This document shows, in pieces, positions 44,401 through 53,908 of a stretch of 64,000 bases of DNA. Location: contig CBDCZI010000020.1 of assembly GCA_965224495.1 (NCBI GenBank), positions 1 to 64,000 on the forward strand, given 5' to 3'. The notes beneath the pieces are model-generated. The model made no database searches, was not told the origin of the DNA, and saw only the letters and a list, made by a program, of their open reading frames with translations. Position numbers and translations under genes: made by a program. This DNA is from CBDCZI01 sp965224495. Lineage in GTDB: Bacteria; Bacteroidota; Bacteroidia; Cytophagales; JAAEPT01. The first letter of the stretch is position 1, and every line of letters starts with the position of its first letter.

Positions 44401-45803
44401 TAAATATTCTTAAACAGGCTAAACGACTGTAAATATTTAGGCACAACGGTATTCCATTCTAACTTCTTTTCTATTAACTTAGAAAATGCACGTGAAGATT
44501 TTTCTTCGCCATGAATAATAAAGGTGTATTTGGGAGAGCGCTTAAAATGCCCTAACCAACCCATCAACTCCGTTTGGTCTGCGTGGGCTGAGAGTCCATC
44601 AATTTGTGCAATTCGACATTTGACATCAACCTCCTGCCCGAAAACCCATATTTTCTCATCACCATCTACTATCCGTCTCCCTCTTGTGCCTTCTGCTTGA
44701 AAACCTACCAATAACAAGGTATCTTTTTTTCGTGGTAATCGATTGTATAGGTGGTGTAAAATACGTCCACCGTTCATCATTCCACTTGCTGAAATAATAA
44801 TTGCACGTTTCTTTATTGCGTTCAACCCTACTGACGCCGAGTGAGAATTAATAATATTTAACGAATTTTTAAACTGTAAAAACGAATTATCATCCTGTAA
44901 TTCATCTAATGGTATCTTATGAAAATCATAATTTTGACCATAGAGCTTAGTCGCAGAAATTGCCATAGGACTATCCATATAAATAGGGAGATTAGGGATT
45001 TTCTTTTTCCTTAGTAACTCTTTGATATAATAAAGAATATTTTGTGTACGACCAATAGCAAAGGCTGGAATCAATACACAACCACCTTTTGTCGTTGTGG
45101 TATTTATAATTTCAGCAATACTGTCTTCGGGGTTTTTCACAGGGTTTTTCTTGTTGCCATAAGTAGATTCTATAAATAAAATATCAGCCTCTTTGATTTT
45201 TGTTGGTGGATACAATAAGGGGTCATTGTTACGCCCTAAATCCCCTGAAAACACTATTTTTTTCTTTTGAGTTGTCCCTGTCAAATAAATTTCGACGATA
45301 GCGGCACCCAAAATATGGGAAGCATTTCTAAATTTTATTTTAATGTTATCTGTCAATCGAATCAATGTATCGTAATAATACCCTCTCAAACAAGGAAAGA
45401 CTTTTTCAACATCTTCCGAATTATAAAGAGGTTTAGGCGAACGGTGTGTAGAATACCCTTTTTTAGCGGCGTAAATCGCTTCTTCCTCTTGTAACTTCGC
45501 CGAATCGGTCAATAACAGTTCCAATAATTCACACGAAGGTTTGGTGCAATAAACGGGTCCATTGTAGCCTTCTTTAAACAACCGAGGTAAATAACCTGAA
45601 TGGTCTAAATGGGCGTGTGTCAATACAACGGCATCGATTTCTTTGGCATCAATCGGGAATTTCTCCCAATTTTTACCTTTCAATTCGGGTAAACCTTGAA
45701 ATAAGCCACAATCTAACAGCAATTTAAAATTATCTATTTCTAAAAGATATTTAGAGCCTGTAACAGTTTGAGCTCCACCTAAAAATTTCACACGTACATC
45801 CAT
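44400..45803 (-). CDS. Beta-CASP MBL-fold ribonuclease-like protein
   Basis: From ATG 45803 (MDVRVKFLGGAQTVTG) this gives 467 residues; a TTG at 45821 adds six. Metallo-beta-lactamase motif HAHLDHSG, beta-CASP region SASGMMNGGRILHHL, and a C-terminal RMMBL-type segment (IDGLSAHADQTELMGWL) are all visible. These resemble CPSF73-like RNA nucleases of bacteria. The cytoplasmic target RNA is unknown. Confidence 0.9.
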   Translation of the reverse strand: MDVRVKFLGGAQTVTGSKYLLEIDNFKLLLDCGLFQGLPELKGKNWEKFPIDAKEIDAVVLTHAHLDHSGYLPRLFKEGYNGPVYCTKPSCELLELLLTDSAKLQEEEAIYAAKKGYSTHRSPKPLYNSEDVEKVFPCLRGYYYDTLIRLTDNIKIKFRNASHILGAAIVEIYLTGTTQKKKIVFSGDLGRNNDPLLYPPTKIKEADILFIESTYGNKKNPVKNPEDSIAEIINTTTTKGGCVLIPAFAIGRTQNILYYIKELLRKKKIPNLPIYMDSPMAISATKLYGQNYDFHKIPLDELQDDNSFLQFKNSLNIINSHSASVGLNAIKKRAIIISASGMMNGGRILHHLYNRLPRKKDTLLLVGFQAEGTRGRRIVDGDEKIWVFGQEVDVKCRIAQIDGLSAHADQTELMGWLGHFKRSPKYTFIIHGEEKSSRAFSKLIEKKLEWNTVVPKYLQSFSLFKNI

Positions 45804-45826
45804 ACAATTATGTACGGACAAAAAAG

Positions 45827-46447
45827 CTATTTAGCTAACTGCGAAATGAATTGTTGTGCTGATTTAATCGGTTCTTTTGCTTGGTTTATCTGTGAGGCGA
45901 TAGCTACACCATATACCCCAACTGACTTTAAGTCTTGAATATCTGAAAGTTGTATTCCTCCGATAGCAATCACAGGCAATTCTATTTTATCTTTTCTACA
46001 AGATGGAATTATTTTTTTAAATCCATCTAAACCCAAGACAGGACTCAAGTTTTGCTTTGTTTGGGTCAATCGAAAAGGTCCTACCCCAACATAATCTGCT
46101 CCGTTAGTATGGTGCAATTGAATATCTTCAAAAGTATTCGCTGTCCCTCCAATAATAAAATCAGTATGTTTTCGTATTTCATCAACTGGCGTATCGGTCA
46201 ACCCAACGTGTACACCATCTAACTGTAAGTCTATCGCTAATTGCCAATTGTCATTCAAAATAAACGTCGCTCCGTAGTTTGCACAAAGTGTCTTAATCAA
46301 TAACGCTTCTTTTTTTATCTCGTCTGAAGACAAGGTTTTACTACGAAATTGCACCCATTTCACTCCGCCTTCCAGAGCCAATTTGGTTTGTTGTGCGTGA
46401 GATAAGGGTAAATTATCTTGTGTAATGTAATGTAGTGAAGCAATCAT
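45827..46447 (-). CDS. thiE: Thiamine phosphate synthase (ThiE)
   Basis: Joins HMP pyrophosphate with thiazole phosphate to form thiamine phosphate. The 206 residues contain DGVHVGLTDTPVDEIR, GGTANTFEDI, YVGVGPFRLTQTK and PVIAIGGIQLSDI, matching ThiE/TenI. The key Lys and Thr of the GPFR loop support ThiE. No TPP riboswitch or other thi gene is adjacent, so a TenI-like variant is possible. Confidence 0.87.
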   Translation of the reverse strand: MIASLHYITQDNLPLSHAQQTKLALEGGVKWVQFRSKTLSSDEIKKEALLIKTLCANYGATFILNDNWQLAIDLQLDGVHVGLTDTPVDEIRKHTDFIIGGTANTFEDIQLHHTNGADYVGVGPFRLTQTKQNLSPVLGLDGFKKIIPSCRKDKIELPVIAIGGIQLSDIQDLKSVGVYGVAIASQINQAKEPIKSAQQFISQLAK

Positions 46448-46475
46448 CGTGTGTTTTTAAAAATCCTTACAAAAC

Positions 46476-46509
46476 AAAACCACCTCTAAAGTAAATTAGA
46501 GATGGTTTT
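46476..46509 (-). terminator. Terminator of the cyclophilin gene
   Basis: Imperfect stem AAACCACCTCTAA / TTAGAGATGGTTT, one mismatch, downstream of the gene at 46532 in the leftward direction. Confidence 0.6.
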
Positions 46510-46531
46510 ATAACTTTAGAAAATAGCGAAC

Positions 46532-46963
46532 CTATGAAATTGTAATTTTCACAATTTTATCTCCTCCTTTGATTTCGTCAATGATTTCTAATCCTTTGAC
46601 AACTTTACCAAAACAAGTATGGTTTCTGTCTAAGTGAGCTGTGTTTGTACGGCTATGACAGATAAAAAACTGAGAACCACCTGTGTTTCTTCCTGCGTGT
46701 GCCATTGATAAAACACCTTTATCGTGGTGTTGGTTTTCTCCATCAAGTTCACAATCAATTGTGTAGCCTGGTCCTCCTGTACCTGTTCCTTGAGGGCAAC
46801 CTCCTTGAATCACGAAATCAGGAATAACACGGTGAAAAGTCAATCCGTCGTAATAACCTTTTTTAGCAAGTTTTGAAAAATTCTCTACTGTTTTTGGCGC
46901 GTCGTTGTCGTAAAACTCAACAAACATTGTCCCTTTTTCCGTTTCTATTGTCGCTTTTGTCAT
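46532..46963 (-). CDS. Cytoplasmic cyclophilin-type peptidyl-prolyl isomerase
   Basis: The 143 residues are a minimal cyclophilin without signal peptide: FHRVIPDFVIQGGCP, FFICHSRTNTAHLDRNHTCF and GKVVKGLEIID. Catalytic Arg is present. It differs from the two lipoprotein homologues at 21879-23154 by location and by its cysteines. It has its own TATCTTTG promoter box. Confidence 0.95.
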   Translation of the reverse strand: MTKATIETEKGTMFVEFYDNDAPKTVENFSKLAKKGYYDGLTFHRVIPDFVIQGGCPQGTGTGGPGYTIDCELDGENQHHDKGVLSMAHAGRNTGGSQFFICHSRTNTAHLDRNHTCFGKVVKGLEIIDEIKGGDKIVKITIS

Positions 46964-46982
46964 AATTGTATCTTTAAGAATA

Positions 46983-46990
46983 CAAAGATA
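46983..46990 (-). promoter_or_regulatory. -7 promoter box TATCTTTG of the cyclophilin gene
   Basis: Minus-strand exact match to TAnnTTTG, 19 bases before the ATG at 46963. No -33 box at usual spacing. Confidence 0.55.
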
Positions 46991-47049
46991 CGGTTTTGAA
47001 AGCAGAGTTTTACTACATTTGGTATTCTTCTAATAGATTTTGAATAAAT

Positions 47050-48429
47050 ATGAAAACTCAACTACTTCTTCTTACTGTTTTGTTCTTTGGTTTCATTTCT
47101 TGTAAATCAAAAAACAAACCTTCTCCGCCGACAACAGCAGTTGTTTCAAAAAACTACACACCGACACTTTCCAAAATAAATATCCCTTTGGTTATCAAAA
47201 CTTCAGAGTTGGAAAAAACCCTAAACAAAGAGTTGAGCGGTACACTTTATGAAGACAATAGCTACACCAACAACGAGAATGACAATATCAAAGTACTTGT
47301 TAAAAAGCACGGTGAGATTAAAATAAATGCTAAAAATGATTTAATTATTTACGAATTACCTTTACGCTTTGAAGTAAAAGGAAGACAACCTGTTTTGTTT
47401 ACAGAATTGAATGCTAAAACAGACTTTGAAGTAAATCTTAAATTCCAAAGTAGATTAGATATTGACCAACAGTGGAATTTGATTACGGAAACTAAATCAT
47501 TGGGCTACAAACTACTCAACGAACCTCGCTTAGATTTTGGTGTTACCTCTATTCCTTTAAAAGGATTGGTAAATGTCTTGTTAAAAAACTTTTTGGCTAA
47601 GGCAACACCTATTATAGATATGGAAATCAAAGAAAACTTTGACACAAAGAGGTATGTCAATGATCTTTGGCTAAACCTTCAAGAGCCAATTTTGATGGAT
47701 GAGGCTTACAATTCGTGGATGAAAATCGTTCCTAAATATTTTGTTTATTCTCCAATAAAAGGGAATAATAATACGCTCTCTTTTAATGTTGGCATCAATT
47801 CTTACATTGAAGTAATCACAGGAAAACGCCCTGAATACACGGTAAACAAGGTGTTACCTGATTTAATTAAAAAAGACAAACTTTCAGATGCCTTTTCTAT
47901 TTCATTAAAAACGGAAATGTATTACGACAAAATGGATGAAATCTTACAAGAAAACTTGGTGGGTTATGAATACGAATACACAAAAAAGAAAAAGATAATT
48001 GTTACCGACGCATCTGTTTATGGCAACGGAGATAAATTGGTCGTAAAGGTAACTTTTGCAGGAAATATGAAAGGTGATTTTTATATGACGGGCATTCCTA
48101 AATTTGACGAAGAAACAAAAACTGTATTTATCGACGATTTTGATTTTGACGTAAAAAGTAAAGCTGTGGTATTAAAAACGGCTGTTTGGGTGTTGAAAGG
48201 CTCTTTTAACAAAAAAATCAATAGCTTTTTAAAATTCTCTCTTCAAGAACAATTAGATGATTCTGTAAAGATGATTGAAGAATACCTAAAAGAAAGTCAA
48301 TTAGACGAAACGATAAAAGTTGAATGTAACGTAACGAATGCCTTACTCAACGAAGTGATTTTAGAAGAGAAATCAATGAAAACCATCCTCGACTTGACAG
48401 GTAATTTGAATGTATTTTACGGTAAATAA
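47050..48429 (+). CDS. DUF4403-family lipoprotein
   Basis: The 459 residues have a lipoprotein signal (MKTQLLLLTVLFFGFISC, lipid on C18) and a long beta-rich domain with the pattern SKINIPLVIKTSELEKTLN, the family start, repeated in outline in the second half. DUF4403 proteins resemble lipid-binding tubular folds, but function is unknown. The gene stands alone and ends at a terminator. Confidence 0.85.
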   Translation: MKTQLLLLTVLFFGFISCKSKNKPSPPTTAVVSKNYTPTLSKINIPLVIKTSELEKTLNKELSGTLYEDNSYTNNENDNIKVLVKKHGEIKINAKNDLIIYELPLRFEVKGRQPVLFTELNAKTDFEVNLKFQSRLDIDQQWNLITETKSLGYKLLNEPRLDFGVTSIPLKGLVNVLLKNFLAKATPIIDMEIKENFDTKRYVNDLWLNLQEPILMDEAYNSWMKIVPKYFVYSPIKGNNNTLSFNVGINSYIEVITGKRPEYTVNKVLPDLIKKDKLSDAFSISLKTEMYYDKMDEILQENLVGYEYEYTKKKKIIVTDASVYGNGDKLVVKVTFAGNMKGDFYMTGIPKFDEETKTVFIDDFDFDVKSKAVVLKTAVWVLKGSFNKKINSFLKFSLQEQLDDSVKMIEEYLKESQLDETIKVECNVTNALLNEVILEEKSMKTILDLTGNLNVFYGK

Positions 48430-48431
48430 AC

Positions 48432-48473
48432 AAAAAAAGGGCTTATCTCTATGAAAGAAATAAGCCCTTTTTA
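48432..48473. terminator. Bidirectional terminator
   Basis: Stem AAAAAGGGCTTAT / ATAAGCCCTTTTT with A and T runs on both sides, between two convergent genes. Confidence 0.87.
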
Positions 48474-48489
48474 AATTCATTGAATTTAT

Positions 48490-49104
48490 TTAAGCGATAG
48501 AAATCAATTCTATATCAAAAATCAATGTCGCAAAAGGAGGAATATCTTGTCCTGCTCCTCTTTCGCCATAAGCCAAATCGTAAGGGATATATAGTTTCCA
48601 TTTATCTCCAACAACCATCAATTGTAAGGCTTCTGTCCATCCTGCAATCACTCCATTTACTGGGAATGTAGCTGGTTCTCCTCGTTCTACCGAACTATCA
48701 AAAACAGTTCCGTCTACCAACATACCTGTATAGTGTGTTGTTACCTGACTTTCTGGAGTTGGTTTTGCTCCACTTGCATCACCTGACGTGATGATTTCGT
48801 ATTGCAACCCACTTGCTAAAGCAGTAATACCGTCTTTAGTTCCATTTTCTTTTAAGTAGGTAGCACCATCTTCTTTCACTTTTGCGAAAGTTCCTTCTTT
48901 CAATTCAGTAATTTTCTTTTGAATTACTTCGTTGATTTCTTCAGGTTTCAATGCACTTTTACCTTCCAAAGCATCTGCGATACCTCCAACAAAAGCATCC
49001 ATTTCAAATGCTTTTTCGATACCGTCTTTAAGGAAATTTTGTCCTATACTTTGACCCAATCCATAACTGAATTTCTGGTCTTCTGCTACTAATTCTACAG
49101 CCAT
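48490..49104 (-). CDS. FKBP-type peptidyl-prolyl isomerase (FkpA/Mip-like)
   Basis: The 204 residues have an N-terminal helical dimerisation region (KFSYGLGQSIGQNFLKDG) and a C-terminal FKBP domain with HYTGMLVDGTVFDSSVERG and PYDLAYGERGAGQDIPPF. No signal peptide is visible at the start (MAVELVAEDQKFSY), so it appears cytoplasmic, unlike FkpA or Mip, which are exported. Confidence 0.9.
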   Translation of the reverse strand: MAVELVAEDQKFSYGLGQSIGQNFLKDGIEKAFEMDAFVGGIADALEGKSALKPEEINEVIQKKITELKEGTFAKVKEDGATYLKENGTKDGITALASGLQYEIITSGDASGAKPTPESQVTTHYTGMLVDGTVFDSSVERGEPATFPVNGVIAGWTEALQLMVVGDKWKLYIPYDLAYGERGAGQDIPPFATLIFDIELISIA

Positions 49105-49222
49105 CTTTTTATCTATTTAAGCCACAAAGTTAAACACCTTACTAATAAGTAACAAATTTGAAGGATAGGAAAAATGATAAAACAACCGTAATTTTTCTTA
49201 CCTTACAAATAAAAACAGAACG

Positions 49223-50047
49223 ATGAGTCAACAACAAAATATCCAATTACCCAAAACAGTCTTTCTAACCGTAGCTTTAGTCGTTTTAGGTTTAATTTTC
49301 GCTTATAAATCAACTATCACCATCAAAGCAGGAGAGGCTGGTGTATTGTACAAAACATTTGGCGGTGGTGTCGTTACTGACCAACCTGCATTGGATGAAG
49401 GTTTTCATTTTATTCTCCCTTGGAATAAAGTTTTTACCTACGAAGTGCGCCAACAAGAACTTTTTGAACAGATGAAAGTACTTTCTTCTAATGGATTAGA
49501 TATTAAACTTGATGCTACGATTTGGTACAGACCAAAAACAGATGAATTAGGTACTTTACACAAAAAAATTGGAGCAAGTTATTTAGATAGAGTAATCAAA
49601 CCTGCTATACGCTCTGCTACTAGAAGTGTTGTGGGTCGTTACACACCTGAGCAAATTTATTCTTCTAAAAGGGATGTTATTCAAAAAGAAATAGACACAG
49701 AAACTCGAAAAATATTAAGCGATAAACACATCGATATTATCTCTGTCTTGGTGAGAGACGTGACATTACCTCAAACTATCCGTCAAGCAATTGAACGAAA
49801 GTTAGGACAAGAACAAGAATCATTAGAGTACAAGTTCAGATTACAAAAAGCGACCAAAGAGGCGCAAAAGCAAATCATTGAGGCACAAGGAAAAGCTGAT
49901 GCCAACAAGATATTAAGTGCGTCTTTAACGGATAAAATCTTAAAAGACAAAGGTATTGAGGCTACATTGAAATTAGCCACTTCATCAAATTCTAAAGTCG
50001 TTATCGTCGGAGGAAAAGACGGAATGCCTTTAATTTTAGGACAATAG
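49223..50047 (+). CDS. SPFH/prohibitin-family membrane protein
   Basis: The 274 residues have one N-terminal helix (about 11-30), the SPFH domain (IKAGEAGVLYKTFGGG to about 190), and a helical tail with alanine- and lysine-rich EAQGKADANKILSAS. Prohibitin-like proteins form membrane rings that organise proteases and lipids. It is followed by a terminator, so it is monocistronic. Confidence 0.9.
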   Translation: MSQQQNIQLPKTVFLTVALVVLGLIFAYKSTITIKAGEAGVLYKTFGGGVVTDQPALDEGFHFILPWNKVFTYEVRQQELFEQMKVLSSNGLDIKLDATIWYRPKTDELGTLHKKIGASYLDRVIKPAIRSATRSVVGRYTPEQIYSSKRDVIQKEIDTETRKILSDKHIDIISVLVRDVTLPQTIRQAIERKLGQEQESLEYKFRLQKATKEAQKQIIEAQGKADANKILSASLTDKILKDKGIEATLKLATSSNSKVVIVGGKDGMPLILGQ

Positions 50048-50057
50048 AAATAATTAA

Positions 50058-50088
50058 ATGCCTCTAAAATTGTTAGAGGCATTTTTTC
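50058..50088 (+). terminator. Terminator of the SPFH gene
   Basis: Stem ATGCCTCTAA/TTAGAGGCAT with a short loop and a T run (TTTTTT). Confidence 0.8.
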
Positions 50089-50104
50089 CTTATCTAATTA
50101 GTTG

Positions 50105-51979
50105 ATGCACTTACACTCCGAACATTACAAAACATTAACAAAAAGAATCGCAATCGCCTTCCTTTCTTTTTCTTTAGCCCGCCTTTTATTCTTCATCTTC
50201 AACTACTCAAAATTTGAAGAAGCTGGACTTTATGAATTCTTTGTCGGTTTACGTTTCGATGCACTAAGTATTGGCTGGGTATTTTTGCCGTTTTTTGCTT
50301 TATCAGCACTGCCCATTCCTTTTCGGGAAACAAAACTCTACCAAATCATTTTAAAATTCTTATTTCATTTGAGCAATACTCTTTGTATTATTCTCAATTT
50401 AATAGACATTGAATTTTTCAAAATTATCAATAACCGTTCAACAGCCTCGTTATTTGACATGATAACCAAAGAAAGTAATTTCGGTAAATTACTACTTTCT
50501 TACACCATTGACTTTTGGTACTTATGGCTTTTAGCAGGATTGTTACTATGGATAGCCGAGCGTTTGTATCGAAAAACAACTCCCAATAAAGAGTCTCCAA
50601 CTAATTTGGTCTTTTACTACGGAACACAATTTATTCAATTTTCCATCTCTGTCGCTTTTCTTGTGTTAGCTCTCCGAGGAGGATTTCAACCCATCCCCAT
50701 TTCTATAGTCAATGCTGGAGATACGGTGGACGTAAAAATGGCTTCTCTAGTGTTAAATACCCCATTTTCTATTCTCAAAACATTTGAGGAACCAGGCGTA
50801 TCGGAAGTACACTATATGCCAGAAAAAGAAGCCACAGCACTCATCACGCTCCTTCATCAACCAAACTTAGAAACTAAAAAATGGGAGAAACCCAATGTTG
50901 TTTTAATCATTTTAGAGAGCTTTTCGAAAGAATACATTGGGTATTATAACAATGGAGATGGGTTTACTCCTTTTTTGGATAGTTTATTTGACCACTCCTT
51001 AACTTTTGAAAACAGCTTTGCCAACGCAATGAAATCAACAGACGGTATACCTGCGATTACCGCCTCTGTTCCGTTATTTATGCCTACTTCTTTAATCACC
51101 TCACCTTATGGAGCCAACCAATTTAACAGTATGGCAAACACCTTAGGTTCATTTGGCTACAACACTTCTTTTTACCATGGAGGACACGACGGCACCATGG
51201 GATTTGACAATTACACCAACGTTGCAGGGTACGATGAGTGCAACGAAATGTCCGCCTACCCTGATGCTGAAATCGGTTCTTGGGGTATTCCTGACGAACC
51301 CTTTTTACAATTTTTCGCTAACGATTTAACGAAAAAAAAACAACCTTTCTTCAGTACAATTTTCACTTTGTCATCCCATCATCCTTACGATATACCAAAA
51401 CAACACAAAGGCAAATTTAAAAAAGGAGCACACCCAATCTTAGAAACGGTAGCTTACACTGATTATTCTGTGAAAAAGTTTTTCGAAAAGGTAAAGAAAC
51501 TGCCTTGGTACAACAATACCTTATTTATTATTACAGCTGACCATACATCTTACCGTATCAAAAAATCTTACGACAACAAAGTAGGTAGTTTAAAAATACC
51601 CATCGCATTTTACCATCCTAACGACACATCTTTGGTTGGAAAAAGACAAGAAATATTTCAACAAATCGACATTATGGGTACTGTATTAGAATGGGTTGGT
51701 TACGAAAAGCCTTATTTCAGTTTTGGAACGCCCCTTTCGGGTACGACCAATAGAAGGGCTGTTTTTGGAAAAGAGCTACTGCAAATAATCAAAGGAGACT
51801 ATGTTCTGCTGTTTAACGGAACTGAAAGTAAAGGTTTTTACAATTACAAAAAAGATCCACAACTAACAAAAGACCTTACTTCTACACAAAAAAAACGTTT
51901 CAATGAAGTTGAAAAAGAAATAAAAGCTTACAAACAACTCTACAATAAGCGTATTATTTACAACCAAATGATACCTTAG
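50105..51979 (+). CDS. LTA synthase-like membrane sulfatase-fold enzyme
   Basis: I start it at ATG 50105; a TTG sits one codon upstream. The 624 residues have five N-terminal helices (about 12-200) and an alkaline-phosphatase/sulfatase-fold domain. Catalytic features are VVLIILESFSKEYIG, the threonine in NAMKSTDGIPAITAS, and TADHTSYRI for metal binding. In Gram-negative relatives these enzymes transfer glycerol-phosphate or phosphoethanolamine to envelope glycans. The substrate here is unknown. Confidence 0.88.
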   Translation: MHLHSEHYKTLTKRIAIAFLSFSLARLLFFIFNYSKFEEAGLYEFFVGLRFDALSIGWVFLPFFALSALPIPFRETKLYQIILKFLFHLSNTLCIILNLIDIEFFKIINNRSTASLFDMITKESNFGKLLLSYTIDFWYLWLLAGLLLWIAERLYRKTTPNKESPTNLVFYYGTQFIQFSISVAFLVLALRGGFQPIPISIVNAGDTVDVKMASLVLNTPFSILKTFEEPGVSEVHYMPEKEATALITLLHQPNLETKKWEKPNVVLIILESFSKEYIGYYNNGDGFTPFLDSLFDHSLTFENSFANAMKSTDGIPAITASVPLFMPTSLITSPYGANQFNSMANTLGSFGYNTSFYHGGHDGTMGFDNYTNVAGYDECNEMSAYPDAEIGSWGIPDEPFLQFFANDLTKKKQPFFSTIFTLSSHHPYDIPKQHKGKFKKGAHPILETVAYTDYSVKKFFEKVKKLPWYNNTLFIITADHTSYRIKKSYDNKVGSLKIPIAFYHPNDTSLVGKRQEIFQQIDIMGTVLEWVGYEKPYFSFGTPLSGTTNRRAVFGKELLQIIKGDYVLLFNGTESKGFYNYKKDPQLTKDLTSTQKKRFNEVEKEIKAYKQLYNKRIIYNQMIP

Positions 51980-52054
51980 CCTCATCTTTAAAAAAACACT
52001 TCTAGCCCATTGAAAGTTTGCTGAATAAAATAGAATTTCGAATGGCATAAATCG

Positions 52055-52062
52055 TATATTTG
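52055..52062 (+). promoter_or_regulatory. -7 promoter box TATATTTG of lysS
   Basis: Exact TAnnTTTG match, 25 bases before the ATG at 52088. No TTG at the usual -33 spacing. Confidence 0.6.
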
Positions 52063-52087
52063 CAACTTAGAATTTAATAGACATCTT

Positions 52088-53815
52088 ATGTTTTTAAGCG
52101 AACAAGAGCAGTTACGAAGAGAGAAGAGAACAGAACTTAAAAAAATGGGGGTAAATCCTTACCCTTCAGAAGAGTTCAAAATCAATGTTACATCGAAAGA
52201 CATCAAAGAAAATTTCGAAAAGGCAAAAGACGACTACAAAGAAGTCTCTATTGCTGGTCGTTTGATGGGAATCCGAAAACAGGGCTCTGCTGCATTCGCT
52301 GAATTACAAGATGCACACGGAAGAATCCAACTTTATTTGAGAAGAGACGATATTTGTCCGACTGATGATAAAACTGCCTACAACACGATTTTTAAAAAAT
52401 TAGTTGATTTAGGTGATATCGTTGGTGTCAAAGGGTTTGTATTTACCACACAAGTAGGTGAAATTACTATCCACGTAACAGAATTTACCTTATTAACCAA
52501 AACATTAAAACCACTTCCTTTACCAAAAACGGATGCTGACGGTGTCGTTCACGATGCTTTTACTGATCCTGAACAACGTTACCGTCAACGCTATGTTGAT
52601 TTGGTGGTAAACCCTCACGTCAAAGAAGCGTTTTTGAAACGTAGCCAAATGGTGAAGGAAATGAGAACTTTTTTGGATAACAAAGACTTCTTAGAAGTAG
52701 AAACACCTATTCTTCAACCAGTATATGGAGGAGCTGCTGCTCGTCCTTTCAAAACTTACCACAACACATTAGAAATGCCATTATTTATGCGTATTGCTAA
52801 TGAATTGTATCTAAAAAGACTAATCGTGGGTGGGTTTGACAGAGTTTACGAATTTTCAAAAGATTTTCGTAACGAAGGAATGTCACGTTTTCACAATCCA
52901 GAGTTCACACAAGTAGAATTGTATGCTGCTTACACAGATTACAATTGGTTGATGGATTTGTTGGAAAATATGATGTCTGAAGTAGTCCAAAAGCTACATA
53001 ACAAAACAACAATCACGGTTACAGGTAACGAAATTAGTTTTGCTATGCCTTGGAAACGCCTGACAATGTTCGAGTCTATCGAAGAATACACAGGTGTTAA
53101 CATCGACGGAATGAACCTTGAAGAGTTGCAAAAAGCAGCAAAACAATTGAACGTACCGATTGATGAAACAATGGGTGCTGCTAAAATTATCGATGAAATT
53201 TTTGGCGAACACGTTGAGCCAAAGTTGATGAACCCTACATTTATTACTGATTACCCTGTCGAAATGTCGCCTTTGGCTAAGCGTAAAGCTGATCGTCCAG
53301 AGTTGGTTGAGCGTTTTGAGGTAATTTGTAACGGAAAAGAGATTGCTAATGCATTCTCTGAGTTAAATGACCCTATCGACCAAAGAGAGCGTTTCGAAGA
53401 GCAATTGAAATTGCGTGATATGGGTGATGACGAAGCGATGGTGTTGGATGAAGATTTCTTGAGAGCATTAGAATACGGAATGCCTCCGACAGCAGGTCTA
53501 GGCATCGGTATTGACCGTTTGGCAATGATAATGACAGATAGCCCAAGTATCCAAGACGTTTTGTTCTTCCCTCAAATGCGACCAGAGAAAAAAGAAGTGG
53601 TTGCTTCAGAAGAAGAATACAAAGCAATTGGCGTACCTGCTAATTTAATAGAATTAGTTCAACGTGCAGGGTTTATGCAAATCAGCCAGATTGCAGAAGC
53701 GAGCGCTGGTAAATTACACCAAGCAGTTTGCGGGCAACGAAAGAAATTGAAATTAGATGTCAAAGCACCTTCTCAAGACGAAGTAAAAGCGTGGGTAGAA
53801 ACAGCGGGAGCTTAA
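52088..53815 (+). CDS. lysS: Lysyl-tRNA synthetase, class II
   Basis: Charges tRNA(Lys). The 575 residues have an N-terminal OB anticodon domain (VSIAGRLMGIRKQGSAAF) and the class II core with motif 2 DFRNEGMSRFHNPEFTQ and motif 3 GLGIGIDRLAMIM. The C-terminal region extends about 70 residues past motif 3 with a helical segment (EEYKAIGVPANLIELVQRAG), which is longer than E. coli LysS (505). Such extensions appear in Bacteroidota LysS as far as I recall. Confidence 0.97.
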   Translation: MFLSEQEQLRREKRTELKKMGVNPYPSEEFKINVTSKDIKENFEKAKDDYKEVSIAGRLMGIRKQGSAAFAELQDAHGRIQLYLRRDDICPTDDKTAYNTIFKKLVDLGDIVGVKGFVFTTQVGEITIHVTEFTLLTKTLKPLPLPKTDADGVVHDAFTDPEQRYRQRYVDLVVNPHVKEAFLKRSQMVKEMRTFLDNKDFLEVETPILQPVYGGAAARPFKTYHNTLEMPLFMRIANELYLKRLIVGGFDRVYEFSKDFRNEGMSRFHNPEFTQVELYAAYTDYNWLMDLLENMMSEVVQKLHNKTTITVTGNEISFAMPWKRLTMFESIEEYTGVNIDGMNLEELQKAAKQLNVPIDETMGAAKIIDEIFGEHVEPKLMNPTFITDYPVEMSPLAKRKADRPELVERFEVICNGKEIANAFSELNDPIDQRERFEEQLKLRDMGDDEAMVLDEDFLRALEYGMPPTAGLGIGIDRLAMIMTDSPSIQDVLFFPQMRPEKKEVVASEEEYKAIGVPANLIELVQRAGFMQISQIAEASAGKLHQAVCGQRKKLKLDVKAPSQDEVKAWVETAGA

Positions 53816-53834
53816 ACTAAGCTAGTTCAAAAAT

Positions 53835-53873
53835 AAAGAGGCTCTTATAATATTTTATAAGAGCCTCTTTTTA
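53835..53873. terminator. Bidirectional terminator
   Basis: Stem AAAGAGGCTCTTATA / TATAAGAGCCTCTTT with A and T runs, between the convergent lysS and yicC. Confidence 0.9.
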
Positions 53874-53908
53874 TGTGCTATAAATGGTTGTTTTTGATAC
53901 ATTCAAGA